Positions 10,338-22,336 of a DNA stretch of 64,000 nucleotides are shown here, piece after piece. This stretch comes from Linanthus parryae (Eukaryota; Streptophyta; Magnoliopsida; Ericales; Polemoniaceae): contig JALGPY010000001.1 in the NCBI GenBank assembly GCA_023055425.1, positions 72,162,994 through 72,226,993 on the forward strand, read 5' to 3'. The number at the start of each line of letters is the position of its first letter. The first letter of the stretch is position 1. The notes below the pieces were generated by a model. That model did not search any database. It saw only the letters and a list, made by a program, of their open reading frames with translations, and was not told where the DNA came from. A program made the position numbers and the translations under genes.

Positions 10338-12293
10338 TCAAGGATAGTACTTCTTAATCCAGCGCATGTTGACTGAGCTTGGGGTTGAGGTCGTTCCGTG
10401 CAACCTCCGTATGCTGCAGCAACCACTTTCGAAGACTTCTGTGACTTCGAAGGGTCCTTCCCAATTGGCTGCGAACTTTGGGTGAGCCGCTTCTCGCATG
10501 CAATGGTCAGATGCGCGCAGGACCAAATCTCCAACTGCGAAATCTCTTCGCTGGACCGTCTTATTGTAAGCACGAGCGATCCTTTCTTGATACCGCTTGT
10601 TGGTCCTTTTAGCTTGCTCTCTCTTTTCCTCCAGCAAGGCCAAGTCATGATCGCGTTGATTGTTGTATAATGCGTGAAAGGCTAATCTTGCGGAATTAAC
10701 CTTCACCTCCGCAGGTACTACGGCCTCAGCCCCATAGCATAGGAGAAATGGTGAGACCCCTGTGGGTGTCCTTGGAGAAGTCCGGTAGGCCCACAGGGCT
10801 ATGCTTAGAGAATCATCCCACTTCTTGTGGTCGTCTGCGACCATCTTGCTCAAGATCCTCAGCAGCGTCTTGTTGGTCGCTTCCGCTTGACCATTCCCCT
10901 TCGGGTAGTAGGGGGTGGAGCATATCTGCCTGATGTTGTATTCTGCTAGCTTCGCAGCCACCTGGCGATTAACAAAAGGAGTACCATTATCTGAAAGGAT
11001 GGTGTTGGGTATTCCGAACCTGCATATGATGTTTTCTTGGATGAAGTTGACCACAGCTACCACATTTGCCGTCTTCAGTGGTATCGCCTCTACCCATTTG
11101 GTGAATAGCTCAGTTGCGGTGAGAATAAAATGATTCCCATGCGAAGTTGGCCGGATGGGACCAATGAAATCCAACGCCCATGTGTGAAATGGCCATGGCG
11201 TTCCCAATGCATGCAGATCCACAGCAGGAGCGTGCACTAGGTTTCCTTTGAATTGACACTCCTGGCAGCGTCGTACTTTGGTGCGGCAATCAGCCTCCAT
11301 CGTAGGCCAGAAATATCCAATTGATAGGAGCTGCCTGCATAATTTCGCACCTCCTTGGTGTTCCACCTGATGAGAAAGGTCCATGACTTCTTGTGCTTCC
11401 CTGCCGTCTAGACATCGCAGCAAGTTGCCCTCATGACCTCTTCGCCACAGTAAGTTTTCTTGTACCACATACCGGGATGCTTTTCTCTTCAAGTTCTCAG
11501 CTTCTTTTCTCGATTCGGGTACGGTACCCTGGGTGAGAAAATCGAAGAGTGGTTTCCTCCAATCCGCATCATCGTCGGTTAGAGCAATGAGTAAGGAATC
11601 TTTGATCAGTGCGCAACTCTCGCACTTTCCTTGTATCAGGGCAGCGGCTGTTGACATGTCCGGCCAATGAATGCCATATCTCTGGGCCTTGCGATAGATT
11701 GACACCTCGCTTTCTCCGCAAGCATGTTGGTGAATCTTCTCTAACAGCAGCTGTCCCTCTTGCTCGGAAACGCATCGCATAAGTATTCCGCCAGGGCCCT
11801 TGTAGTAAAGGGTGTTGTCATGTATGCAATACCCCTTCGTGAGTGCCCAGCTTTCGCTGCTTGTGCCTTCTGCAATAGCTCGTAAAATTGCTTTTCTCCA
11901 GTCCGTATCATCCATGTGTTCATCGTCGCAGGCGTTTTCTGTCAACGCCGACGATGTTCGCACTTCGATGGAGATCCTTGCGGGACATTTGTCTGTACTT
12001 ACCTTGGATCCCAAGGTGGCCAAAGCATCCGCATGCCTATTGTCTGCTCGGGGCTTGTGCTCGTACCTCACATCGCAGAATTGTTGCACCAGCTTTTGCA
12101 CCAGAGTCCGGTAGGACAGAAGGTTAATCTCCTTCAAGCCGTACTCGCCCGAGGCCTTCTTGACAATTAGCTTGGAGTCCCCCATGACCGTCAGGTTGCT
12201 TACTTCCAAAGCCTTCGCTGCACGCAGCCCCGCTATGAGGGCTTCATATTCTGCCTCGTTGTTGGTGACTGCGAAGTCGAGCTTTGCGGACAT
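10338..12293 (-). pseudogene. Tat second RNase H (C-terminal part) and integrase
   Basis: 651 codons directly downstream of an in-frame TAG. Residues 1-100 are the rest of the second RNase H (TNNEAEYEALIAGL, then a conserved MGDSKLIV). Residues about 128-229 and 241-347 are two diverged copies of the module leading into the integrase zinc-binding region; each has DDxDWRK, RC, HQ, WPxM and CxxC, and the second is the better HHCC finger. The catalytic core has D375 (ALDFIGP), D435 (SDNGTPF) and E471 (GQAEATNK), spaced D-x59-D-x35-E. The C-terminus ends WEGPFEV...RWIKKYYP. The integrase frame itself is open throughout. Called a pseudogene because translation from gag cannot reach it without passing a frameshift and stops. 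Confidence 0.9.
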
Positions 12294-14063
12294 CTAAATG
12301 ACCTCCCCATCTGGCTTAGTCAAGACTATCCCAATGCCTCCGCATTTCCTTGTTGACGAACCGTCGAAGTGGAGCGTCCAATAGGGTACATCGATTGCAT
12401 AGATTTCAGGTCCTTCGAGTTCTTCTTCGGTTACAGGCTCATGGCTGTTGTCGGGGAACTGTGCCAACAAATCTGCTACCGCCTGCGACTTGATCGCTCG
12501 CGGCCTAACGCATGTGATATCGTATTGAGAGATGGTCATGTACCATTTCGCCAATCTTCCTCCAGGAGTAGTGTGAGTTAGCAGATATCGTATGGGATCA
12601 CTTTTTGTAACCACCACCACTTTGTGCGACGCAAAGTAGTGTCTCAACTTCTCTATTATGAAGAATAAGGCAAGGCAATGACGCTCAATGTCTGTGTACC
12701 TTGATTCTGCGGGCTGCACAATGCGAGAGATGTGGTAGATGGTCCTTTCCTGACCTTCGTACTCCTGAGCCAAAAGTGCTCCTATGGATTTCCTGGTTGA
12801 CGTCAGATACAGTAAAAGCGGTGACCCCAACTGAGGTGCGATCATTATTTTTGAAGACGTCAGCAGTTCTTTCAGCTTCCCGAACGTGGCTTCGTGCTCC
12901 GGGGTCCAGTTGTATGCGGCGTCTTTTTTGAGAAGATTACTGAAGCAGAAAGTAATCTCGGCAATCGCTGGGATGAATCTTCGCAGATATGATAGTTTTC
13001 CCAAGAATGTCTTCAAGGCACTCTGGTTGTGCGGCGGAGTCATGCTGATGATGGCTGAAACTTTCGCAGGTTCAGGCTCGATTCCTTGGCGATGTACCAC
13101 GCATCCCAAGAATTTCCCCGATGTTACCCCAAATGCGCATTTCATAGGGTTCATCTTTAGCTGAAAGCGTCTGCATCTATTAAATACCTTCCGCAAATCT
13201 GCCAGGTGATCTGCCTCTTGCTTGGATTTAACCACGAGGTCATCTACATAAAACTCCACTTCTTTGTGCATCATGTCGTGGAATAGGGCCATCATGGCCC
13301 GCTGGTAGGTTGCACCTGCGTTTTTGAGACCAAAGGGCATCACCGTGTAGTTGAACACTCCCACTGGGGTGATGAATGCAGTTTTCCGTGCATCTTCAGG
13401 GTCCATCTTGATCTGGTTGTATCCGCTGAAGCCGTCCATGAAACTGAACATGCGATGACCCGCTGTCGCATCGATAAGCAAGTCGATGTTGGGGAGCGGA
13501 AAATCGTCCTTGGGGCAGAAGCGATTGAGATCTCGGAAGTCCACGCAGATGCGAAGCTGTCCGTTCTTCTTTACCACTGGCACAATATTGGCCAGCCATG
13601 TGGGATGGTGATTCGGTTCTATGAACTTGGCATTCAGGAGTTTGACAATCTCCTGTTTGATCTTCACATTAAGCTGTGGCCTGAAGCTTCTTGTGCTCTG
13701 CTTTATCGGCTTAGAACCCGGGATGATGTCTAAACGATGCATAGTGATGCTTGTGTCCAGTCCGGGCATCTCATCATACTCCCATGCGAACACGTCTTTG
13801 TACTCAGTCAGGAGTTGTAGCAGTCCTTTATCCTCCTCGCTTGTGAGGTCCGCACTTAGAAAGACTGGCCTCTTCTTTTCCTCGTTCGGGCTGAGGAACA
13901 CTTCCTTTAGCTCTTGCTTCTGTGGTCTGGGTCTGTCTTCCATGCATTCGGGTGCTTCTTTGAGCTTCTCATCTGGAGTGCTCTGCATTGGCTTTTCTGT
14001 GACCGCAATCTGTTCGATTTGGTTGATTTGCTCAGGGATATCCCCATGCCCGTGTGAGGACAT
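12294..14063 (-). pseudogene. Tat reverse transcriptase, RNase H and start of second RNase H
   Basis: 589 codons. RT motifs include VDFRDLNRFCPKDDFPLP (about residues 174-191), FSFMDGFSGYNQI with D210, MPFGLKNAGATYQR (242-255) and FYVDDLVVKS with the catalytic YVDD at 272-275. The usual gypsy RNase H region follows. A second RNase H then begins (WTLHFDGSSTRKCGGIGIVL) and is cut by a TAG at 12294-12296 in the middle of the domain. The next codon is ATG and the frame simply continues, so one base change would restore continuity. The double RNase H places the element in the Tat lineage. Confidence 0.93.
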
Positions 14064-14105
14064 CCCCGCGCACCTTCATATGCGATAACACTTCTTCCCA
14101 TTGGC

Positions 14106-14630
14106 CTAGAAAGTCTCTATCTCTTTGCCTTCAGGGTCATGCTTTGCTATTCTCTTCAGAGTATATACGTTCTTTCGTTGGTAAGCGATTTGCGGCGCCT
14201 CTTCTCGTGTGGGCGGCTTTTCCTTGGCATCCTCTCTTGTCACCATCACACCCGCAGGTGACTGGTCCTTGATATCTTCCCAAAGAGGTAAAGGAGTTGG
14301 GTTGAATGGTCCCGGCGTTTGCTCGTCCGCCATCTCGGTGAACCACACCGCCTCGCTGAGATGTGCTTCATTCATGTTGAATGGATTCGTTGAAGCTGGT
14401 ATCTCGACTATTCTGTCGTTCCAGATGGCTTTCATGACTTGGTGAGCTGTTGAAGGGACCGCGTCAAAGCGATGAATCCAGGCTCGTCCTATGATCATGT
14501 GATACGTAGTGTTCGCATCTATGACATAGAACTTCGCTGAGCACTTGATTTTGCCGATCTGAACGCCCAGGCGGATCCATCCAACCGTCATTCTAGAGTC
14601 GCTTCCAAATCCCATCAGCGGAGATGGACG
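14106..14630 (-). pseudogene. Tat protease C-terminal part and linker
   Basis: Continues the protease begun in the gag frame after a frameshift near 14625-14632. It reads MTVGWIRLGVQIGKIKCSAK and FYVIDANTTYHMIIGRAWIH, the conserved second half of a Tat aspartic protease (the IIGRxW motif is typical). A hydrophilic linker follows and stops at 14106 (ETF then TAG), about 40 bp before the RT frame opens. Confidence 0.85.
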
Positions 14631-16687
14631 CCTGACAATTTGTGCTCGGGGATCCCTGCTAGCTTCAGTGTGTGGAGCGAAACGACGTTGACCGCTGCTC
14701 CTCCATCGACAAATGCTCTTTTGAACTCGACGCCATTGATGATGGCCGTCACGTACAGAGGCCTCTGGTGGCTCGCATCTGTCTTTTTGTCGCTGGCAGA
14801 AAAGGTCATAATCTTTTCTGTAGAGCGAGACGCCATGATGACTTTCCCGTTGGAGACTACAAGATCTTCCTCGTAGTCCTCTGCTATCCTCAAGATTGCT
14901 TTTGTCATTTCCGTGTTGCACTTCTCGGAGAAGTTCATCTCGTCGAAGAATCTGCTAAAGCCGTGCGACCCCTTCATCCGGTCGGCACGTTCATCCTCTG
15001 TGTCTACGCTGTAGTCCTCGTCATCATGGACTTCGGCAATGATGGGCAGACCATCCTCTGCGACTTCTTCCAGGTCTAAAATCGAGATCATGGCGACCTC
15101 TTTACCTTTCGAGTCTTGCTCCGCATGGGCAGGAAGTGGATTGTTGCGCACATCCTTCCTGTGATCGCTGACGATCAGCTCGCCGTTCTTCATCTTCTGG
15201 TTGAATACAATCCTGAGCTTCTTACATTCCGCCGTGGGATGCATGACCTTGCTGTGGTACTCGCACCACTTCGGGTCCCTCACCATCTCCTTGGAGGGTA
15301 CCTTCTCGAGCGGCGGTAGGACACCGTCCTTGCGCCATTGTCTGCAGAGGTCGCTTGCCTCCTCCACCGAACATGGCAGAGGTGGTACGTCGAAGTTCAC
15401 AACCTTCGCCTGCTTTTGGGGTGAAACTGTATTGACCTCAGATTCGCGTCCCCTCTTGTAGCTAAATCTCCCGATCTTGTAGGTAGTACCGCTCGAGGAT
15501 CGCTCCGGAGCGTTTTTCTTTTTCTGCCTCTCAACTATAGGCTCGATGTTCTTCGTGCATTCGATTAGCTTTGAAAACGTAGGTGTTTGTAGATTGATGA
15601 GCATACCTTTGTACTCATCTCGCATGCAGTGTAGGCATATCTCTACGAGACGACTTTCGAGCATTGGATCTTTGCATTCCAAGGACTTCGCCTTGAACTT
15701 CTTGATGAAAGTTATCCCGTCCTCCTCGCGCTTCTGATACATTCGCGAGAGGTGGATCATTGTCACCTTTTCCTCCATCTGGAAGAACTTGGTATAGAAC
15801 TTCTGGACCATGTCGTCCCAAGTCTTCACGGATCCGGCCTCCAACGTTCGGTACCACTTGTACGCTACGTTCCCCAAGGATTTTGGGAACTCTCGCATCA
15901 GCAGCTTGGAATCGGCTCCGTATGGCCCCATGACATCGATGAAACGCATGACATGCTCATGAGCGTTCCCGTTGACATCCTCGAACTTGTCCCATTTAGG
16001 AGCCTTATACCCCACCGGGTTAGGCATGAGATAGATCTCCCGCGGGATGGGTGGATCGTTGTCTAGCTTTGGGATGATGGTATCCGCGAATGATTGGTGA
16101 GCCAGAATAGTGTCCATGCGCTTCTGCAGAGACGTCATACATTCTGGAATGCTTCCCTCGGTAACAGGAGGAGGGGTTGCCGCAGGCGGAGGCGATACGT
16201 ACGCCGCCGGAGGATTGGGGACATATTGGCTGTTCGCATTGCCCCAGATCGCCGTTGGCGGAGGCAAGGGATACTGCGAAGCCGGGTTAGATGCCAAAGC
16301 CGGTGGCTGAGGAGTATGAGCAGTGAGAGGCAACATCTGAGCTGTTGACCCCTGAATTGAAGGCAGCTGCGTAGTCGCCGGTGGAGTCTGCAGATTAGGG
16401 TTGGGAGGTGTGGTCGACACTCCCAGTCCCGGAGCGGTAGGGGCTCCTCCTCCTTGAGAGACCACGGTGGCTGGTGAAGGGTTTGGCGCAAGGGTGCCCA
16501 GAACGGCCAGGATCCGTTCTAGCTGCGCAGACTGAGTTTTGAGAGCTTTCGCCTGACCTTGGACGGTGGCGTCCAAGGATTCTAGCGTCGGTGCCTCACC
16601 GGGGGTCGTAGGATTACGGCGGGCCTCCTCTCCCGAGGCGGTTTCGGTGGAAGGCGATCTGTTGCTGACATCATCCTCCTGAGACAT
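14615..16687 (-). pseudogene. Tat gag and protease N-terminal part
   Basis: The start chosen is the ATG at 16687 (MSQEDD); an earlier GTG at 16711 lies in the primer-binding site. Residues about 60-190 are proline/alanine-rich. The retrotransposon gag domain spans about 215-400, with VAYKWYRTL and WDDMVQKFYTKFF. A Tat-type knuckle, CEYHSKVMHPTAEC (C-x2-H-x4-H-x4-C), lies at about 15226-15267. The protease active-site motif FVDGGAAVNVV, with DGG replacing DTG/DSG as in some Tat proteases, lies near 14690-14725. The frame then shifts before the rest of the protease. Apart from that frameshift, gag is uninterrupted. Confidence 0.9.
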
Positions 16688-16708
16688 GGTTGCTTTTGTT
16701 GGTAAGTT

Positions 16709-16724
16709 CACGTCGGGTTCACCA
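16709..16724 (-). other. Primer-binding site of the Tat element
   Basis: On the element strand TGGTGAACCCGACGTG, starting with the TGG complementary to a tRNA 3' CCA. It is separated from the putative LTR end (TGTGCACA) by three bases. I do not assign the tRNA species. Confidence 0.65.
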
Positions 16725-16727
16725 AAA

Positions 16728-17306
16728 TGTGCACAAGAGATTCCGGCGGGGAGACCTCCGTGTACAGGAAGAGTTGGGTTGTGTGTAGGGAGAGAGTAAG
16801 GCAGTAGTAATGTCTGAGAGAGAGACAGAGGTCTGGCAGAGCTTCCGCGTATGGCTAGTGTGTCCTCCTTTGTATGGAAAGGTTAACGTCCTATATATAA
16901 CGGAGAATGTGACCGTTGCAGTGTGGTTAATGCGCCCATCAATGGCGGCTTAATTATCTTAACCGCAACGGCACGTTCGTCCGCCTATATAGGGACCGTT
17001 ACAGCACGTTATGCGCGAATACCGGAACCGTTATGAGGTTGACCGGGTTTGACCGGATTGACCGGGTTTATGGAGCTCGTGCCATAAATCTCTCAAAAGC
17101 AGTTACTAAAGGTCGCGCGCGGGCTTGGCTCTTACGCGACAGGACTTACTCTAGCCTCCAAACCACTAAGTCCCTACAAGTCCCGTGCGGTGGTATGCGA
17201 GGGCTCTGTCTCGCAGCCCCCACATGGATCAGCTCGGCTGGTGATCCAGTGTGTGTGGAGCACAATATGGTGTGCTGGATGGTTGCCACGTGGCCAAGAT
17301 CTGTCA
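16728..17306 (-). repeat. 5' LTR of the Tat element (outer edge estimated)
   Basis: The inner edge is set by the primer-binding site; the plus strand begins TGTGCACAAGAG. The outer edge is my estimate at ...GATCTGTCA, giving a TG...CA element of about 580 bp. The other LTR is absent, so neither length nor target duplication can be checked. It contains a short tandem run of GACCGGGTT/GACCGGATT (about 17040-17069). Confidence 0.45.
16893..16899 (-). promoter_or_regulatory. TATA box of the Tat LTR
   Basis: TATATATAG on the element strand, in a GC-rich setting upstream of the primer-binding site at a sensible distance for an LTR U3/R border. A second, weaker TATATAGG lies near 16985. Confidence 0.5.
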
Positions 17307-17309
17307 GCT

Positions 17310-18672
17310 CAGAAAGCACTATCTACAACAGTTCAAACAACCTTTGCCTGAGATCCTCAATCTCAACTTGCTGATCTTCCAATTTTTCAACCAGCAGAGA
17401 GTAATCCTCATTGGCTTATCCTTTCCCAGATGCAGTCCCCTTAGACTTCGCAAATTCTTTCTCAGCAAGTTCCTCCTTTGACAAATCAGAATAGAATTTT
17501 CAATGCCCTTTCTCAGTCTGAACTACCCCAATCCTCTGAAGTGCAGTCTCATCAATCAACCCAAAACCTCCAGTAATCTTTTCTTCTCCTTTCACAGGAA
17601 CATCAAAATACTCAAAGAAAAGAGGTAAAAGGTTGACATATGGAAGAGGATGGTTTCTAGTCCTGGTTGCACAATAAATCATATGCTCCATCACAGCTGT
17701 AGGCAGGTCTATCTCAAACCCTTGAGATATCAGATACATCAAAATCAGAACTTTATCAGTTACCAGCTCTCTTGATTTCTCCCTAGGAACTACACTCCTC
17801 ATCAAAATAGTAAATAAAATCTTGGCTTCACAGTTAAGCACAGAGTGTGTTAACTGTTTTGGACCAGAGGGAACACCTCAAACAAAGAACATCTCCTTTC
17901 CCTTATCTAAACAATCCTTTCTATCAGGATAATCCCCCACATTGTATTTCCTAGGAATGCCCAAGACTTTGGTAAAAGTCCTATGATCTAACCTCAAATC
18001 AACACCAGCCACTCTAGATGTTAAAACCATTTTCTCATCACCTTCAGACACCAAGTTCAGATAAAATAACCTAGTTAACCTAGGATATGCCTTTGAACTA
18101 GGATTTAAAACTTTCCAAAGAGTAGTTTCCCTCAATTTTCTCATGCATTCTATGTCCAGTTTATCCAACAACTCATCAGAAATCATACTACAGAAAGACA
18201 CTCTAGATGATGCATACCCTTGCATCCAAACTGTTCTAACTTCAGAAATAATAAACCACTCAGTTGGAAGTACATTCTTACCTTGATATCCTTTCTTAGT
18301 TGCAGCAGCAACTGTCTTAACCCTATTTTTCTTCTCAGAGGGTTTGGCCTTCCCTTGTACTTCTTCAGTTTATTTCTTTTTGCTCTCTTGAGTTGACTTC
18401 CCTTTTTCCTCTTCAGTAGCCTTTTTCTTTTCTCCCCCTTTCTTCTTCTCTGACCTAGGTTGATCACCCTGAGTCTCTTGTTGTGGATCAACACTTGAAC
18501 CTTCATCTCCCTTCTCTGTCCTTGACTTCTTTGCAGGAGGAGTATCCTCATGAAAACTCTGAGTGTTTTCTGAATCTGAATCAGAAATCACTATCTTCTC
18601 CTTCTTGTTTGCTCTCTTCTTGGATCAGCCAGAGGGCTTCCCTTGTTGCTGAATTCAAGCTGATTTGCACTC
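17310..18672 (-). pseudogene. Extra ORF downstream of Sirevirus pol (env-like position)
   Basis: From ATG at 18672 it is broken at the second line by stops, then reads a Lys/Glu-rich N-terminus (about 18590-18370) and a folded region (about 18225-17500) with LDKLDIECMRKLRETTLWKV, TRLFYLNLVS and LDHRTFTKVLGIP. A C-terminal heptad-rich stretch follows to about 17310. The folded part resembles the uncharacterised 'putative plant transposon protein' regions found in plant retroelements. At least four stops or shifts interrupt it. Position and sense match Sirevirus env-like ORFs, but I see no signal peptide, membrane segment or fusion peptide, so an envelope role is not supported here. Confidence 0.6.
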
Positions 18673-19123
18673 CATTTTAGGGTTTAAGGTTTTGAGAAGA
18701 GATTGTGATTGAGAGGATTTGAGAGAGAGAGAGAGAAAGTAGTCGCAGAAAATTGGAAGAGAATGTGAAGAAAAAGCCCTGACTTTCAGCTTAAGTAGGT
18801 TGAGAGGATGAGTCATAAAAGTACTCTGCAATATCTACATGCAAAAATAGAATCTTGAAAAATCTTTTTGGGATATTTTAGAAAATTCTCTAAGTAATTC
18901 AAATATTATACAGTTATATAAAAAAATAAGATATAATATTTGATGATCCATTTTTTTTTTAAAAATATTTCAGATATTATCAAGACCTGGAGAACAATCT
19001 CAAGGCATTGAGATTTTCTGCAGATTGAGAAACTTCAAAGCCTTGAGCTATACTTTCAAGGCTTCAGAAAGTATAATCTCAAGGCTTTGAGATTCCAACA
19101 CATATACACATATAGGTACTAAT

Positions 19124-19135
19124 ACTCCCCCTAAA
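19124..19135 (-). other. Polypurine tract-like sequence after Sirevirus pol
   Basis: TTTAGGGGGAGT on the element strand, overlapping the pol stop codon. No sequence matching the start of this element's LTR follows, so it is either an internal extra tract, as reported for Sireviruses, or a relic. Confidence 0.5.
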
Positions 19136-22100
19136 CCATTGCATCCTTGTTTAACATCCCCAATTCAAGCCTTAGAGATGAAAACCTATCATCTGGCAAT
19201 GGTTTAGTGAAAATATAAGCAATTTGCATTGAAGTAGAGATAAAATATAAAACAACATCACCTTGTTCTGCATGATCTCTAAGGAAGTGATGTCTCACAT
19301 CTATGTGCTTTGTCCTTGAGTGCTGAACTGGATTCTTAGAGATTGAAATAGGACTTGTATTATCACAATGAATTGGCCCATTTCTGAAGTTGTAGCCAAG
19401 ATCTCTAAGTTGCTGAGCAATCCATATCACTTGTGAACAGCAAGCACCAGCTGCAATGTATTCAGCTTCTGCAGTTGATAATGCTACATAATTTTGCTTT
19501 TTGGAATGCAAACTGATCAATGAAGATCCAAGAAATTGACAGCATCCAGAAGTACTTTTCCTGTCTACTTTATAACCTGCAAAATCTGCATCTGAATAGC
19601 CCACTCAACATAAAATTAGATCTTCTTGGATACCAAAGCCCTAATTCTCTAGTTCCATTCAAATATCTAAAATTCTTTTAACTGCAGTTAGATGACTTTC
19701 CTTAGGATCTGCTTGAAATCTAGCACACATACAGACATTAAACATAATGTCAGGTCTACTAGCAGTTAAATACAATAATGATCCAATCATACCTCTGTAT
19801 TCCTTCTAATTCACACTCTTACCAGTTGAATCTTTGTCTAAAGAGAGTGATGAACTCATAGGGGTCTTAAGCACCTTGGACTGTGACATGTTGTACTTAT
19901 TCAATAAGTCTTTGGTATATTTTCCTTGATGCACAAAAAATCCTTTCTTCATTTGTAATATATGAAGTCCAAGAAAGAAATTTAGTTCACCCATTAGGCT
20001 CATCTCAAACTCCCTGCACATCAGACTAGAAAACTCTTTTGAAAGAGCATCGTTAGTAGCACCAAATAATATATCATCTACATAAATCTGAACTACTAAC
20101 AAATCACTTTGTTGATGTTTAATGAAAAGGGTTTTGTCTACTAATCCTCTTCTGATATGTTTTCAAGTAGAAATTTTGAAAGTCTGTCATACCAAGCCCT
20201 TGGAGCTTGTTTCAAACCATAAAGAGCTTTATCTAGCTTATAAACATGATCAGGAAAATTTTCATCTTCAAAACCAGGAGGTTGTGCTACAAAAACATCT
20301 TCTTGTAAATATCCATTTAGAAAAGCACATTTGACATCCATTTGATAAAGCTTTATCTGATTGTGAGATGCAAAAGCAAGAAGTATTCTAATAGCTTCTA
20401 ACCTGGCAACAGGAGCAAAAGTCTCCTCATAATCTATACCTTCTTCTTGATTATATCCTTGAGCTACCAGTCTGGCTTTATTTCTTACTACTTTGCCATT
20501 CTCATCAAGCTTGTTTCTGAATACCCATCTGGTTCCAATAACTGACTTTTCTTTAGGTTTGGGAACTAAATTCCAAACCTTGTTACTTTCAAACTCATTC
20601 AGCTCACTCTGCATTGCAATAATCCATTCTACATCTTCCAGAGCTTCCTTGGTATTCTTAGGCTCAATCAAAGATACAAATGCACTGAAAGCACACAAGT
20701 TCTTTAACTGTCCTCTTGTATGTGTTCCAGTTGATGGATCTGATATAATATTGTCAGCTGGCTGGTCTGCAAGGTAATTAAACTTCTTTCTTGGTACCCA
20801 GGAGTATTCTCCTTCAAGGCTTTGAGTCCTTGAAACAGTAGAGGGAGCATCATAGAAGGTTTCAGCTTCTGTCTCAAGGCTTTGAGATTTTGGTTCAGCA
20901 GGAGGTTCAAGGCCTTGAGATTCTACTGGTTGATTCTGTACAGCAGTTTTGCTTTTGTCTTCTTTCGCAGCATCATCATCTGATTCATTCTTATTCAAAT
21001 CTAGCTCTACAAAACTTTCACTCAGAGAGTCTTTAGTACTTTCATCAAAAATTACATGAATGCTCTCTTCCACAATCTTGGTTATTCTATTATAAACTCT
21101 ATAAGCTTTGCTAGTTTGAGAATATCCAAGAAATACACCTTCATCACTTCTAGCATCAAACTTACCAAGATTGTCTCTACCATTATTATGCACAAAACAG
21201 ATACAACCAAATGGCTTAAGATAAGAAACAGTAGGCTTTCTCCCTTTAAACAGTTCATAGGGAGTCTTTTTCAAAATAGGTCTAATCAAGCATCTATTCA
21301 GCACATAATTGGCAGTATTAACAGCTTCTGCCCATAAAAACTTTGGCAAGTTACTTTCAAGCAGCATGGTTCTGGACATATCCTCAAGTGTCCTATTTTT
21401 CATTTCAACTACTCCATTTTGCTGTGGAGTCCTAGGTGCAGAAAAGTTGTGTGAAATGCCATGCTTTGCACAAAAAAAATCAAAGTCAAGTTGATCAAAT
21501 TCTCTACCATGATCACTTCTAATGGATGCAACAGGTAAGTTTTTCAAAGTTTGAAGTTCTTTGCACAATTTAGAAAACTCATATAAAGCTTAAATTTTGT
21601 CTCTGATAAACATCACCCAAGTAAATCTAGAATAATCATCAATTATAGCAAGCATATACCTCTTACCTTTTGGGGTCTGAACTCTCATAGGACCACACAA
21701 GTCCTTATGAAGCAATTCTAAGGGTCTAGAAGTACTTAAAAGTTCTTTGGCTTGAAAGAGCTTCTGGTGTGTTTACCTTGTACACATGCCTTCCAAACCT
21801 CATCATCTGAAAATTTCTGTGATGGTAAACCTCTTACCAAGTACTTTGATATGAGCTTATTCAAAGTATGTATACTAATATGCCCAAGCTTTCTGTGCCA
21901 AAGCTTTGAATCTTCCTTCAAGGCCTTGAGGCATTTTAGCTTATCACCTGCAACACTGTTAGTATTCATAGAATATAGATTATATGACCTAGGAGTAGTG
22001 AGTATGCAATCACCAGATTTCTCATCTTGCACCACACATTTTTCCTTGTCAAATACAGCTTTATAACCTTTATCACATAACTGAGAGATACTAAGAAAAT

Positions 22101-22310
22101 TATACTTAAGTCCATCTACCAGATAAACATCAGATATAGAATTTGTAGAACCATTACCAATACTACCTATACCAATGATATTGCACTTTGCTTTGTCACC
22201 AAGTGTAATTGTTCCTCCAGATTTCTCTGTAAGTTAAGTAAAAAGAGACCTCTTTCCACTCATATGTCTGGAACAACCACTGTCTAATATCCATTTCTGA
22301 TCTTTCAAGG
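19131..22310 (-). pseudogene. Sirevirus pol: protease, integrase, RT, RNase H
   Basis: Reads in order: protease WILDSGCSRHMSG (about 22295-22257), GAG-pre-integrase LWHRKLGHISIHTLNKL with a downstream CxxG, integrase core with [10 protein letters not shown] (D) and [11 protein letters not shown] (E), RT ([20 protein letters not shown] region, [16 protein letters not shown]), YVDDILFGAT (about 20085), and RNase H GYSDADFAG...STAEAEYIAA ending with RLELGMLNKDAMV at 19131. Stops or shifts occur near 22240, 21736, 21570, 20141, 19806 and 19605, so it is dead. Several segments encode SQSLE or KALK at places where the palindromic repeat falls in frame. Confidence 0.92.
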
Positions 22311-22336
22311 CCTTGGTGACATCCTGCAAAAACAAA

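Larger units (their letters stand above)
3726..17306 (-). mobile_element. Tat-lineage Ty3/gypsy retrotransposon
   Basis: Reverse-strand element. In its own sense it reads: LTR (about 17306-16728), primer-binding site, gag, protease, RT, RNase H, a second RNase H, integrase, a long 3' region with tandem repeats, then an antisense plant-mobile-domain gene. The second RNase H, the C-x2-H-x4-H-x4-C gag knuckle, the tandem repeats before the 3' LTR and the antisense ORF are all recognised traits of the Tat lineage (Grande, RIRE2, Retand and Ogre relatives). The distal 3' LTR is not in the window; the element is cut at about 3726 where Copia-A copy 1 abuts. The 17306 boundary is an estimate, placed where an extra ORF of the flanking Sirevirus resumes. 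Confidence 0.85.

Noticed and set aside
16711..16711. GTG start for Tat gag
   Set aside because: Falls in the primer-binding site; the ATG at 16687 is better placed.
17310..18672. Viral envelope gene
   Set aside because: No signal peptide, membrane segment or cleavage site could be seen; only position suggests it.
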